Source: Haloferula sp. BvORR071 (GTDB lineage: Bacteria > Verrucomicrobiota > Verrucomicrobiia > Verrucomicrobiales > Akkermansiaceae). Taken from it: a DNA stretch of 64,000 nt. The position numbers and the translations under genes were made by a program. The notes under the pieces are model-generated. The model was given only the letters and a program-made list of their open reading frames with translations, was not told the origin of the DNA and made no database searches. The stretch lies in the NCBI RefSeq assembly GCF_000739615.1, contig NZ_BATP01000025.1:1-64000 (forward strand), in the 5' to 3' direction. Positions 46,281 to 54,405 of the stretch are shown here, in pieces (position 1 is the first letter of the stretch; the number at the start of each line of letters is the position of its first letter).

Positions 46281-46925
46281 ATGAAACACTACCTCGCCCT
46301 CCCTGCCGCCGCAGCAGTGCTCGCCTTCGCCTCCTGCGAAAACCCGGCCGACAAGACGACGAAAGCCGAAGTGAAGCAATCCGTCGACAAGACGACGGAC
46401 AGCGCCGGCGGCACGAAGTACGTCTTCACTCCGGAATCGAAGATCGAGTTCACGGGCTCGAAGGTCACCGGATCCCATGACGGCGGCTTCAAGGCCTTCA
46501 GCGGCTACTTCAACGTGAAGGACGGCAAGCCGGTCGGCAACGACCACAAGGTCACGATTGAGATGAGCTCCACCTACGCGAAGGACCAGGAGAAGCTGAC
46601 CGCCCACCTGAAATCGCCCGATTTCTTCGACGTGGAGAAGTATCCGCAGACGACCTTCGACGTGACCGAGCTGAAGGAAAACTCGCCGACTTCCTACACG
46701 GTCTCCGGCAACTTCAAGCTGCACGGGGTGGAGAAAAACATCAGCTTCCCCGCCGAGGTCACCAAGAATGGCGACAACGTGAAGATCAAGTCGACCTTCA
46801 ACATCAACCGCAAGGACTTCGGGATCGTCTATGCTGGCAAGGCGGACGACCTGATCCGGGACGAGGTGGTGATCCGCCTCGACTTGGAAGCGAAGCCGGG
46901 CGCGGCGGGTGCATCGGGCACCTGA
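46281..46925 (+). CDS. YceI-family lipoprotein
   Basis: The 214-residue protein has a lipoprotein signal with lipobox AFAS-C19. A YceI-like lipocalin-type beta-barrel (about 45-205) is indicated by the KIEFTGSKVTGSHDGGFKAF, HLKSPDFFDVEKYPQTTF and GNFKLHGVEKNISFPAEV blocks. YceI proteins bind isoprenoid or other lipid-like molecules in the periplasm. Lipid attachment of YceI is less usual than a free secreted form. A strong terminator follows, so it forms its own unit or the end of the pirin transcript 65 bases upstream. Confidence 0.92.
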   Translation: MKHYLALPAAAAVLAFASCENPADKTTKAEVKQSVDKTTDSAGGTKYVFTPESKIEFTGSKVTGSHDGGFKAFSGYFNVKDGKPVGNDHKVTIEMSSTYAKDQEKLTAHLKSPDFFDVEKYPQTTFDVTELKENSPTSYTVSGNFKLHGVEKNISFPAEVTKNGDNVKIKSTFNINRKDFGIVYAGKADDLIRDEVVIRLDLEAKPGAAGASGT

Positions 46926-46947
46926 TCTTCCGGAAAGAATGTGACAG

Positions 46948-46977
46948 GCGGCCGGGGGCTACCCCCGGCCGCTTTTT
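46948..46977 (+). terminator. Intrinsic terminator after the YceI gene
   Basis: An 11-bp GC-rich perfect stem (GCGGCCGGGGG with its complement, 3-base loop) followed by TTTTT, 23 bases past the YceI stop. Confidence 0.9.
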
Positions 46978-47060
46978 CGTGGCGGGATGCTTCGGTTTAT
47001 CGAAGGGCTTTGCTAACGGCGCGATCCGTGCTAACAATTCTCCCCGAGTCCCACGGTCCC

Positions 47061-47648
47061 ATGGTGTTACCACCTTTTTCCCTCGTCCCGCTCCGCTATC
47101 TCGCCGCCTCTTCCTGCTTGGTTTTGGCGGCTTGCGGTCCCGTTAACGTCATCAACAAGCCGCTCCACCCCCAGAAGGCGGAGTATGTGTTGTACGAGTG
47201 GCACGACGACTACGGGCCGGGCAAATTGAAGATCAACATTGATCTAACCGAGCAACGTGCAACCTACCGCCGCGGCGACCGGGTGGTCGGCTGGTCCTAC
47301 GTGGCAACGGGCAAGGAAGGCCACGGGACGCCTTCCGGGAGCTATCGCATCACCGAGAAAATCGAGGACAAGCACTCGAACCGCTACGGCTGGATTGAGG
47401 ATGAGTGGGGCAATGTGACGAACGGTGACGCCACCCCGGGGACCAAGGTGCCTGCCGGTGAGCGCTACGTGCCGGCCCCGATGCCCTTCTGGATGCGGAT
47501 CACCGGCGGCGGGATCGGGATGCACGCGGGAGTGATCCCGCGGCCCGGTGAGACGGCCTCGCATGGCTGCATCCGCTTGCCGAAGGAATTTGCGCCGACG
47601 CTGTTCGAAGCGGTGGAAGTCGGGACGCCGGTGACGATCGAGAATTGA
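47061..47648 (+). CDS. L,D-transpeptidase lipoprotein (YkuD fold)
   Basis: The ATG at 47061 starts a lipoprotein signal with lipobox LAA-C; 195 residues. The catalytic motif HxGxx...SHGCIRL is present (MHAGVIPRPGETASHGCIRL region, active Cys in SHGC). Such enzymes cross-link peptidoglycan by 3-3 bonds or attach proteins to it. No LysM or other peptidoglycan-binding domain is present. It begins after the YceI terminator and so has its own promoter. Confidence 0.93.
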   Translation: MVLPPFSLVPLRYLAASSCLVLAACGPVNVINKPLHPQKAEYVLYEWHDDYGPGKLKINIDLTEQRATYRRGDRVVGWSYVATGKEGHGTPSGSYRITEKIEDKHSNRYGWIEDEWGNVTNGDATPGTKVPAGERYVPAPMPFWMRITGGGIGMHAGVIPRPGETASHGCIRLPKEFAPTLFEAVEVGTPVTIEN

Positions 47649-47651
47649 GGG

Positions 47652-50600
47652 TCACGGCAGCGGCCGGCCACCGGAGAGCTTCCATTGCAGCAAGGGCAGG
47701 GCGACCTTGCCGAGGCCCTGCGCGACCGGATGAACCCCGTCCGGCACGTAGGCTTGGAAGCTGGCAAGATCTTCCTGCTGCAAGGCCGCCCAATTCGGGT
47801 GGTGGTCGATCAACAGCAGGTTGCGCTGTGCGGCAACCTCGCGGTACATCTGGTAGTAGGCCGCGAGATTGGGACGGAGGCTCGCGGAGGCGTTGCTGCC
47901 AGAGGGTGAATTCCAGACCGTGTTCATGGTCTGCAAGATGATCTCGGCAGCCGGGTTCTGGGCCTTGATCGCATCGATCATCGTATTGAGGTTCGCGCGG
48001 GCCTCGGATACGGAGAGGCTCGGGGTGCCATCGCTGTAGAGGAAGGCATCGTTCATCGCGAATTCGATGAAGACGGTGTCAGGGTGGTGGGCCAGGACCT
48101 TGGTGCTGAGCTGGGCCACGCCCTCGGCGGAGTTCTTGCCGCTCAGGCCGCTGTTGATGACGGTGAGGAGGCCCGGATACTTCGCGCCGAGCCATGAGGA
48201 CATCTGCCCGACCCATGCGCCGCTGGCGGTCAGACTGGTGCCGTAAACGACGACCTTGCGGGGCGAGCCTGAGGCAAGGGCTGCCACCAGAGCGGAGGGC
48301 GCTGCATCCAGGCCGATGCGGAAGAACTTCTGCGGCGAGTCCTTCACCACGGGCAACTGGAAGCTGGCCCAAGGGGCTCCTCCCTCCGCCTGCCGGATGG
48401 AGAAGTCGAGCCGGAAGGCATCCGCGCCGCTGCGGACCAGATCCGGCTTCGGCATCCGCAGCTCGAGGATGTCGCCGCTGGTGTAGAGATCGAAGTAGCC
48501 CGGGTGCTCCTTGACCGCGGCGATGAAGGATTCGTTGGAGACGTAGGGATCGAGGCCCAGGGTGAGCTCGCGGACATCGCTCATGCCGTCGTTGTCCGAG
48601 TCCTCGTAAGGATCGACTGGCGAGAAGCCCACCGCATCCGCGATGACGTAGCCATTGGCACCGGCATTCTTCACCACCACGCCTTCGCTTGCCGCGCCAC
48701 TGAAGTCGTATAACCCTAGTAGGTTCCACTTCCCGCCATTGGAGCGCTGGTCCACGGTCAGATTCGAGATGCCACCGCGGTGGCGGACTTCAATGGCCAC
48801 GTTGGAGGCCCGGTTCGTGTGTGCGGTCCAGCGCAGCGACACCCGTTGGAAGCCGCTGAATCCGGCCGGAAGGTGATAGAAGACCTGCTTGGTGCCTTGA
48901 CCCGCATTGTTGTCGTGCAGGTAGTCGGTCCCGACGAAGCCCGCGGTGGCATTGCCGGAAATCCAGGCACCGGTGACATTCACCAGCGCGGTGTCGTTGT
49001 TGTCCACCACGGAGGTCGGCTGCCCGACCACGGCATCGCCCAAGGCCTGGCCGGCTGCCAGCAGCAAGGGCCGCAGCTGGGCGTAAGGCACGTTCTGCAC
49101 CGCCAGGTTCTGGTCGATCGCCAGACTGGCGGCGATCGCGGAGGACTGCGACAGCGCCATGAACACCGGTTCCATGCGGATCGACCCGAAGGCCATGTGC
49201 GTGGCGGAGATGCTCCATGGCACGAGAAGGTTCGAGCATTGTCCCGCCTTCGGAACCATGGCGCGATAGGAGACCGGATAGGGATTTGGCACGGAGAGCT
49301 GGATATCACCCTCGTTCTTGACCATGCCGTTCTTCACGTGGCGCTGCACGTGGTGGGAATCCATCGAGTAGGCGGCGAGGCCCACCGAATCCGCCGCGAC
49401 GACCTCGCCGGTGCAGTGCTTCTGGGTCATCACGTAGTCGGAAACCATGCGCCGCGCCTCGCGGACGTAGAGCTGCCAAGGCCAGTTGCCATTGTCGGCA
49501 AACTCGTCGGCCGGCAGGCCCCACTTCGAGTAGCTGGTGCGGATGGCCAGCGGCACACGCGGACTGTTCTGCAGGGTCCAGAGCATTCCGCGCTGCCAGT
49601 TTTCATGCTGCTTGGCGAGGGCCTGGCGCTGATCATGGTTCAGCGTGGTCCAGTCCCAGCCGGGGCCGTAATTCTTGCCGATAAAGTCGGTCGAAATGCC
49701 GCCCGTATTGTTGGAGTCCGTCTTGCGGTTCGGCATCAGGTCGAGCTTGAAGAAGCCCGAAGTCTGGCCCGCGGTGATGGAGCGGAAGAGCAGTTCGTAG
49801 TCGGCCTCGTTGTAGCCCGGCGGCTGGGCCACCGCGACGCGGTTCGCAGCCACGTCGGTGAGCACCATCCGGAAGCAATAGGCCTGGAGCCGGGCATCGG
49901 CAGCGCCATCCGCACCACCTGGGCCTGCCTCCACTCCGGGCAGCAGGCCGCTGGCGGCAGCGCCAGCGGTGACATAGGGATCCACGCCATCGCGAAGCTG
50001 GTTCTTGGTCGCCCCGGCGGCCTGAATGCCATTCACCGTTTCGCCGTAAGTCGCGTTGGCCTCGCGGCCGACCGTGAAGCTCACCCCGGCCCCCGGCAGG
50101 AGATCGCCTTCATAGCTGGCATCGATGAACATCTTGCCTGCGAACTCGCGACCGTCCTCGAGGCGGATGTGATCGATCTTGCCGGAAGCCATGGTCACAC
50201 CGGCGGCTGTTAGATCGAGCCGGCCGGTGGTGACGGTGACGTTCTGCTCGGTGAGGAGTTGGTTGAAAACCGACTCCGCCACCTTCGGCTCGAAGACCGA
50301 GGCGATCTCAAGCGTGTCGTTGAAGGCCGGCCCACCTTGCCCGGAATTCCCGAAGCTGGCGCGAGTCTGCCAGCTCCATGCCGAGCCCTGCTGGTAATAC
50401 AGGTATGCCCGATGGTAGAACTCGCGGCTGATCCCGCCGAGGATCGAGCTCTTGCCAAGATCGGTCCAGCCGAGTCCGCTGGTGGTCAGCCCGCCGAGGT
50501 GCGCGGTGGGCGAGACCAGCACCACGCTCTTGCCGGAACGGGCAGCCTGCACCGCCGCGGCGATCCCGCCGGAGGTGCCGCCATAGACGACGATGTCATA

Positions 50601-50666
50601 AGAAACAGGCGCGGCGGACGCGGGAGCGGCAAGAGCTGCAGCGAGGAGGAGGAAACGGGGATTCAA
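47652..50666 (-). CDS. Secreted FAD-dependent oxidoreductase fused to an SGNH hydrolase
   Basis: The 1004-residue protein starts with a signal peptide (1-19). Residues 22-560 form an FAD-dependent oxidoreductase of the FAD_oxidored type (VVYGGTSGGIAAAVQAARSGK, LGGLTTSGLGWTD, KMFIDASYEGDLLPGAGV). A beta-rich golvesin-like region follows (about 570-680), then the calcium-type repeat DSDNDGMSD near 690 and a short module. The C-terminal part (about 800-1004) is an SGNH/GDSL hydrolase with block I VVYGTSLTA (Ser), block II Gly in NSGLSGKNS, block III Asn in FAMNDAF and block V DGVHP. It is the last of four minus-strand secreted genes; its start overlaps the upstream stop by 4 bases. A role in polysaccharide deacylation and oxidation is inferred. 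Confidence 0.88.
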   Translation of the reverse strand: MNPRFLLLAAALAAPASAAPVSYDIVVYGGTSGGIAAAVQAARSGKSVVLVSPTAHLGGLTTSGLGWTDLGKSSILGGISREFYHRAYLYYQQGSAWSWQTRASFGNSGQGGPAFNDTLEIASVFEPKVAESVFNQLLTEQNVTVTTGRLDLTAAGVTMASGKIDHIRLEDGREFAGKMFIDASYEGDLLPGAGVSFTVGREANATYGETVNGIQAAGATKNQLRDGVDPYVTAGAAASGLLPGVEAGPGGADGAADARLQAYCFRMVLTDVAANRVAVAQPPGYNEADYELLFRSITAGQTSGFFKLDLMPNRKTDSNNTGGISTDFIGKNYGPGWDWTTLNHDQRQALAKQHENWQRGMLWTLQNSPRVPLAIRTSYSKWGLPADEFADNGNWPWQLYVREARRMVSDYVMTQKHCTGEVVAADSVGLAAYSMDSHHVQRHVKNGMVKNEGDIQLSVPNPYPVSYRAMVPKAGQCSNLLVPWSISATHMAFGSIRMEPVFMALSQSSAIAASLAIDQNLAVQNVPYAQLRPLLLAAGQALGDAVVGQPTSVVDNNDTALVNVTGAWISGNATAGFVGTDYLHDNNAGQGTKQVFYHLPAGFSGFQRVSLRWTAHTNRASNVAIEVRHRGGISNLTVDQRSNGGKWNLLGLYDFSGAASEGVVVKNAGANGYVIADAVGFSPVDPYEDSDNDGMSDVRELTLGLDPYVSNESFIAAVKEHPGYFDLYTSGDILELRMPKPDLVRSGADAFRLDFSIRQAEGGAPWASFQLPVVKDSPQKFFRIGLDAAPSALVAALASGSPRKVVVYGTSLTASGAWVGQMSSWLGAKYPGLLTVINSGLSGKNSAEGVAQLSTKVLAHHPDTVFIEFAMNDAFLYSDGTPSLSVSEARANLNTMIDAIKAQNPAAEIILQTMNTVWNSPSGSNASASLRPNLAAYYQMYREVAAQRNLLLIDHHPNWAALQQEDLASFQAYVPDGVHPVAQGLGKVALPLLQWKLSGGRPLP

Positions 50667-51715
50667 GGCGTGTTGAGGTAAAGGCGCAGGAACTTCTTAG
50701 GCGCGGGCACAGGAGAGAGCAGCGGATTGGATACCGAGTCGATCACGTCGCCGTTGCGCTTTCTGATCTCAAAACCGTAATCGACCGAACCCGCCGAGAA
50801 CACACTGAGAATGGGCCCACGGATCTTGCGGTCAACAATCTCGACGCGCGAATGCAGGTTGAAGAGCCCGGGATTTGCCTTCACCGCTGCAATGAAAGCG
50901 GTATCCGGCACCAAGGGATCGAGACCCAGTCGGATCTCGCGGGAATCGGTGATGCCGTCGTTATCGGTATCCGGATCGACCGGTGGCGTGAACGGCGTCA
51001 CATCGGCATAGGTCGTGCCGATGCGAATCTCATCCACCAGGATTGAGTTGCCGTTCGCACCCGCGACACGCACTCGGTCGTATTGCAGGCCGTTGATATT
51101 GATCGAGCCGTTTGCAGTCGCGGGCTCTACCGCCAAGCCGGGATTGAAGAAGACATCGATCCGGTCAGGCGTGGCGACATCGTTGCCACCTCCGGGAACC
51201 AGATGCAGCACCGCGAATACGGTGGTGCCGAGGGTAGAACCGAAGACGCCGCTATTCACCTGCGGGGTGACGCGCCGGGTCAGGCGGAGATCCTTGTTGC
51301 CGTTGTTCTCGATCGCGAAGCGCGCGTTCGCCTGGGTCAGGTCGTTCTGATAGAAGGAAATGCCGAGGAAGGCGGAGGAAGCAGTCTGCGGTTGGAGCAA
51401 CATCGAGACCCAAGTCTCGGCATTGCGGTCCGTGACCTCCCGGCCGCTGATGGTGGTGGTGCCGCTGCCATCGGCGGTGTTCAAGGCGGAGCCGGTAACG
51501 GTGAGCAGGTTCCCGGTGGCGTCCTTGTAAGTCAGGCCCGGCGTGCGGACGATCACGGGATTCGTGCCATCCCATGGAGCGACCCAGCCGCTGCCACCGC
51601 TGCCCACCAGATCGCCGGCCGGGTAGTCAAAGCCATCGTAGGAGATGAGCTCCGCGGAGAGAATCCCGGGAAGAAGCGCGAGGCCGGCTATTAGAAAAAT
51701 CGGAGGAAGTTTCAT
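50663..51715 (-). CDS. Secreted protein with calcium-type repeat, paralogue A
   Basis: The protein has 350 residues with a signal peptide (1-21, ending LSA). Residues about 22-240 form a jellyroll-like beta domain (YDGFDYPAGDLVGSGGSGW, VWSMLLQPQ-type strands, ILVDEIRIGTTYADVTPF). DTDNDGITDSREIRLGLDP then leads to a C-terminal module of about 90 residues ending KKFLRLYLNTP. The next gene upstream, at 51719, has the same length and plan, and the C-terminal module also occurs inside the FAD/SGNH protein. The beta domain resembles lectin or carbohydrate-binding folds, so polysaccharide binding is possible. Stop overlaps the FAD/SGNH start. Confidence 0.82.
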   Translation of the reverse strand: MKLPPIFLIAGLALLPGILSAELISYDGFDYPAGDLVGSGGSGWVAPWDGTNPVIVRTPGLTYKDATGNLLTVTGSALNTADGSGTTTISGREVTDRNAETWVSMLLQPQTASSAFLGISFYQNDLTQANARFAIENNGNKDLRLTRRVTPQVNSGVFGSTLGTTVFAVLHLVPGGGNDVATPDRIDVFFNPGLAVEPATANGSININGLQYDRVRVAGANGNSILVDEIRIGTTYADVTPFTPPVDPDTDNDGITDSREIRLGLDPLVPDTAFIAAVKANPGLFNLHSRVEIVDRKIRGPILSVFSAGSVDYGFEIRKRNGDVIDSVSNPLLSPVPAPKKFLRLYLNTP

Positions 51716-51718
51716 GGC

Positions 51719-52771
51719 TCAGGGATTCTGGAGCGTTACGCGAAGGAAGCTCTTGTCCGAGGGCAAGCTCACCGGGCGGGTGACGGTCTCGAGCACCGGC
51801 CAGCTCACGAGGTTCGTGCTCTGCTGGATCTCGAAGGTGAGGCTCACCGGATTATTCCCGGACTTTTGCAGGACCACCCCACCCTCGGTCTGCGCGAGGA
51901 TGCCGGCGGAAGTGTAGAGATCGAAGTAGTCGGGGTGGGCCTTGATGGCGGCGATCAGGGCGGTGTTCGAAACCTGCGGATCGAGCCCTAGCAGGGCTTC
52001 CTGGGCATCGCTCAAGCCGTCGCCATCACTGTCGGCAGCGCCCGCCGCCACGTGCGGTGTGACATCCGCGAAGGACTCCCCGATCCGCAGCTCATCGACC
52101 AAGAGCGTGGCTCCATCCTGGCCGGCGATGCGGACCGAGGTGAAGTCGAGGTTAGCGCCCTGGGTGATGGCATCCGGAATCGATGGATTGCCCGTGAGCA
52201 GAGGGTCGATGTACATGCTGACCTTGTCAGCCCCACCGCTGCCGGCTCCATCCTCCAGATGCAGGACCACCAGATGCGTCGTGCCAAAGACGCCCTTGAG
52301 GCTATTCACGCCCCCCGATGATCCGGTGCCGAGGAAAATGTTGGCGGAGGCATTCACGCTGGGCTTGCTGACCGTGAACAGCGCGGTGGCGCCACGGTAG
52401 AAGCTCACGCCCTCGAACTTGTTGTTCGTGGCGGGCAGGCGGTAGAGGAAGGAGATCCACACGTCATTCAGGCCCACGCCGCCACCAACACTGCGGAAAC
52501 TGCGGGTCGTGGCGCTGCCGGTGGTTTCCGCCGCGAGCCCAGAGACACTGAGCACGCTGCCGCTGGCATCGGTATAGCTCATGCCATCCGCAGCGGTCAC
52601 GCAGGACTCGCCATCCTGGGTCCAGGCGAAGTCCCAGCCACTGCCGCCTTCCAGATCGGTGACCGGGGCGGCTGCGGTGTAGGCGAAGGGCTCATAGGCG
52701 ATTTGCACCGCGGAGGCGCAGTCGCCCGCAAGTGCGAGGCAGAGGGATAGAAGGGGCGTTGGAACTTTCAT
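51719..52771 (-). CDS. Secreted protein with calcium-type repeat, paralogue B
   Basis: The ATG at 52771 opens a signal peptide ending GDCASA; 350 residues. It has the same plan as the gene downstream: an N-terminal beta domain (YEPFAYTAAAPVTDLEGGSGW, RSVGGGVGLNDVWISFLYRL, LLVDELRIGESFADVTPH), the loop DSDGDGLSDAQEALLGLDP, and a C-terminal module with STNLVSWPVLE and KSFLRVTLQNP. It lies 3 bases from paralogue A, so tandem duplication is likely. Function is unknown. Confidence 0.82.
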   Translation of the reverse strand: MKVPTPLLSLCLALAGDCASAVQIAYEPFAYTAAAPVTDLEGGSGWDFAWTQDGESCVTAADGMSYTDASGSVLSVSGLAAETTGSATTRSFRSVGGGVGLNDVWISFLYRLPATNNKFEGVSFYRGATALFTVSKPSVNASANIFLGTGSSGGVNSLKGVFGTTHLVVLHLEDGAGSGGADKVSMYIDPLLTGNPSIPDAITQGANLDFTSVRIAGQDGATLLVDELRIGESFADVTPHVAAGAADSDGDGLSDAQEALLGLDPQVSNTALIAAIKAHPDYFDLYTSAGILAQTEGGVVLQKSGNNPVSLTFEIQQSTNLVSWPVLETVTRPVSLPSDKSFLRVTLQNP

Positions 52772-52803
52772 CTTGGGTTCGAAAATCGGGAAATGAATTC
52801 GCT

Positions 52804-53676
52804 TCAGCGGCGGCGACGCAGGCAAAGCAGACCGAGGGCACCCAACAGCAGCGAAGACGGCTCCGGCACCGAGACGACCTGCACCATGTTCAGGAAACCA
52901 CGACGATCGATCGCATCGTTGCCGCCATCGACGGCGAGGAAGAAGGATTGGCCCTCGGCGATGGTGAAGTTGATCTTCTGATAGTTGTCCCCCAGCACGA
53001 AGGAGGTGAACTGTCCCGCGTAAGCGGCCGTGGTGTAGCCGGGGTTCGCCTGGACCGCTGCGGCCAGCGAACTGAAGGCGAAGGAAGTCGAGGTCCCAGC
53101 GACACTCGAATAGATGTTCATCGGATACGAGGCCGTGCTGGTGTTCGTGTTCCGCGCCATCACATAGGCGACGTAGTCACCGGCGGCCAAGCCATCGAGG
53201 CGCATCCCGATCGCCGCGCCGGTGGTGGTCGCGGCACCGCTGCCGAAGAAGCCGTCGCGGGTAGCAGCGGTGCTGCTGGTATTGGTCCCGTAGATCGAAC
53301 CGGTGCCGAGCAAGCTCTGCTGCCCCGAGGCACCCCCGCCGGTGCCGGCGAGGGTGAGGTTACCGATGCCGGTGCCGAAATCGATCGTGCCATTCCCGCC
53401 GGTAGACTCCTGCCCGAGATCAAGGGTAAGGGTCGAAGCAGAGTTCCCATTCGCATAGATCAGATCCGTGCGATCCGAGGAGGTGGTGATGGTATTCCAG
53501 CTCGTCTGGGTACCTGGGATAGCACCGACACTATGGGCGGGGCTGAGAGTCAGATAAGGGTCCGCCACCACCGAGTTCGTGGCGGGGTTGCCGAAATCGA
53601 GCATCAGGTTCACGGCGCTGGCGGGCAACGCGCAGGCACATGACAGCAGTAGCAGGGAGGTGAATTTCACGGGCAT
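52804..53676 (-). CDS. PEP-CTERM protein
   Basis: The ATG at 53676 gives a signal peptide (MPVKFTSLLLLSCACALPASA) and 290 residues. The last 21 residues carry the PEP-CTERM sorting signal: VPEPSS, a short hydrophobic helix and a terminal RRRR. Such proteins are processed by an exosortase and commonly released to the outside or attached to exopolysaccharide; no exosortase gene lies in this window. The middle is Gly/Ser/Thr-rich and beta-like. It is the first gene of the minus-strand secreted set and faces the ECF sigma gene. Confidence 0.92.
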   Translation of the reverse strand: MPVKFTSLLLLSCACALPASAVNLMLDFGNPATNSVVADPYLTLSPAHSVGAIPGTQTSWNTITTSSDRTDLIYANGNSASTLTLDLGQESTGGNGTIDFGTGIGNLTLAGTGGGASGQQSLLGTGSIYGTNTSSTAATRDGFFGSGAATTTGAAIGMRLDGLAAGDYVAYVMARNTNTSTASYPMNIYSSVAGTSTSFAFSSLAAAVQANPGYTTAAYAGQFTSFVLGDNYQKINFTIAEGQSFFLAVDGGNDAIDRRGFLNMVQVVSVPEPSSLLLGALGLLCLRRRR

Positions 53677-53835
53677 GATTTGGGGTTTTGCGCGCTCTGC
53701 CGGCTTGGGACCGGGCGCGGGATTCATGCTTGGATGGCCGGAATCACCCCGGACTTAGCAAAGCACCTGAAAAAAAATTCGCGGTGGATGCTAATTGCGG
53801 GAGCTCCCGCGACATTCCATCTGTGACGCGAAACG
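53677..53835. promoter_or_regulatory. Divergent region between PEP-CTERM and ECF sigma genes
   Basis: Holds a perfect 14-base palindrome GCGGGAGCTCCCGC at 53797-53810 and an A-rich stretch near 53770. Both promoters must be here; the palindrome is a candidate operator, or an ECF-controlled element may be present, but neither is established. Confidence 0.4.
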
Positions 53836-54384
53836 ATGCCCGAGGACCCTGACAAGCTGACACCGGGAGAAGCCCACACCGCCGCGGTGCAGGGCTTGTT
53901 CCTGAAATACCAGCCGGCGATCCGCAGCTATATCCTCTCGATCATCCCGGACTTCTCGCTGGCCGATGACGTGGTGCAGGAAACCTTCATCGTGGTAACC
54001 CGCAAGGCGGCCGCCTTCGAGCTCGGCACCAGCTTCACCGCTTGGGTGAAGACGATCGCGCGCTTCAAGGCGCTGGAAACCCTCCGCGCCGGCAAGAGCC
54101 GCTGCGAGTCCCTCTCGGTCGAGGTCCTCGAAGCACTCGGCACCGAACAGGCCGAGTTCCGCACGGACAGCGACGAGCGCCTGGCGCTGCTCTCCGCCTG
54201 CATCGAGGAACTCGCTCCGCAGGCGCGCCGCTCGATCGAGTTCCGCTACCGCGGCGATCACCTGCCGCCACAGATCGCCGGGATGATGGGCTGCACGGTG
54301 CAATCGGTGAATGTCACCCTCTCGCGGGCGCGGGCTTTCCTCCGCGAGTGCGTCCTGCGCAAAATGTCGGCCCCGGCCTCCTGA
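53836..54384 (+). CDS. ECF RNA polymerase sigma factor (sigma-70 region 2/4)
   Basis: The protein has 182 residues. Region 2 includes LKYQPAIRSYILSIIPDFSLADDVVQETFIVVTRK, the core-binding DDxxQ type motif. The short linker is followed by region 4 with ELAPQARRSIEFRYRGDHLPPQIAGMMGCTVQSVNVTLSRARAFL. It resembles the sigma groups that pair with FecR-LamG proteins in Verrucomicrobia and Planctomycetes. The membrane regulator gene follows after 21 bases, and the divergent secreted-protein set is the natural candidate regulon. Confidence 0.93.
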   Translation: MPEDPDKLTPGEAHTAAVQGLFLKYQPAIRSYILSIIPDFSLADDVVQETFIVVTRKAAAFELGTSFTAWVKTIARFKALETLRAGKSRCESLSVEVLEALGTEQAEFRTDSDERLALLSACIEELAPQARRSIEFRYRGDHLPPQIAGMMGCTVQSVNVTLSRARAFLRECVLRKMSAPAS

Positions 54385-54405
54385 CCCCTTTCCCGCGAGT
54401 CTGCC

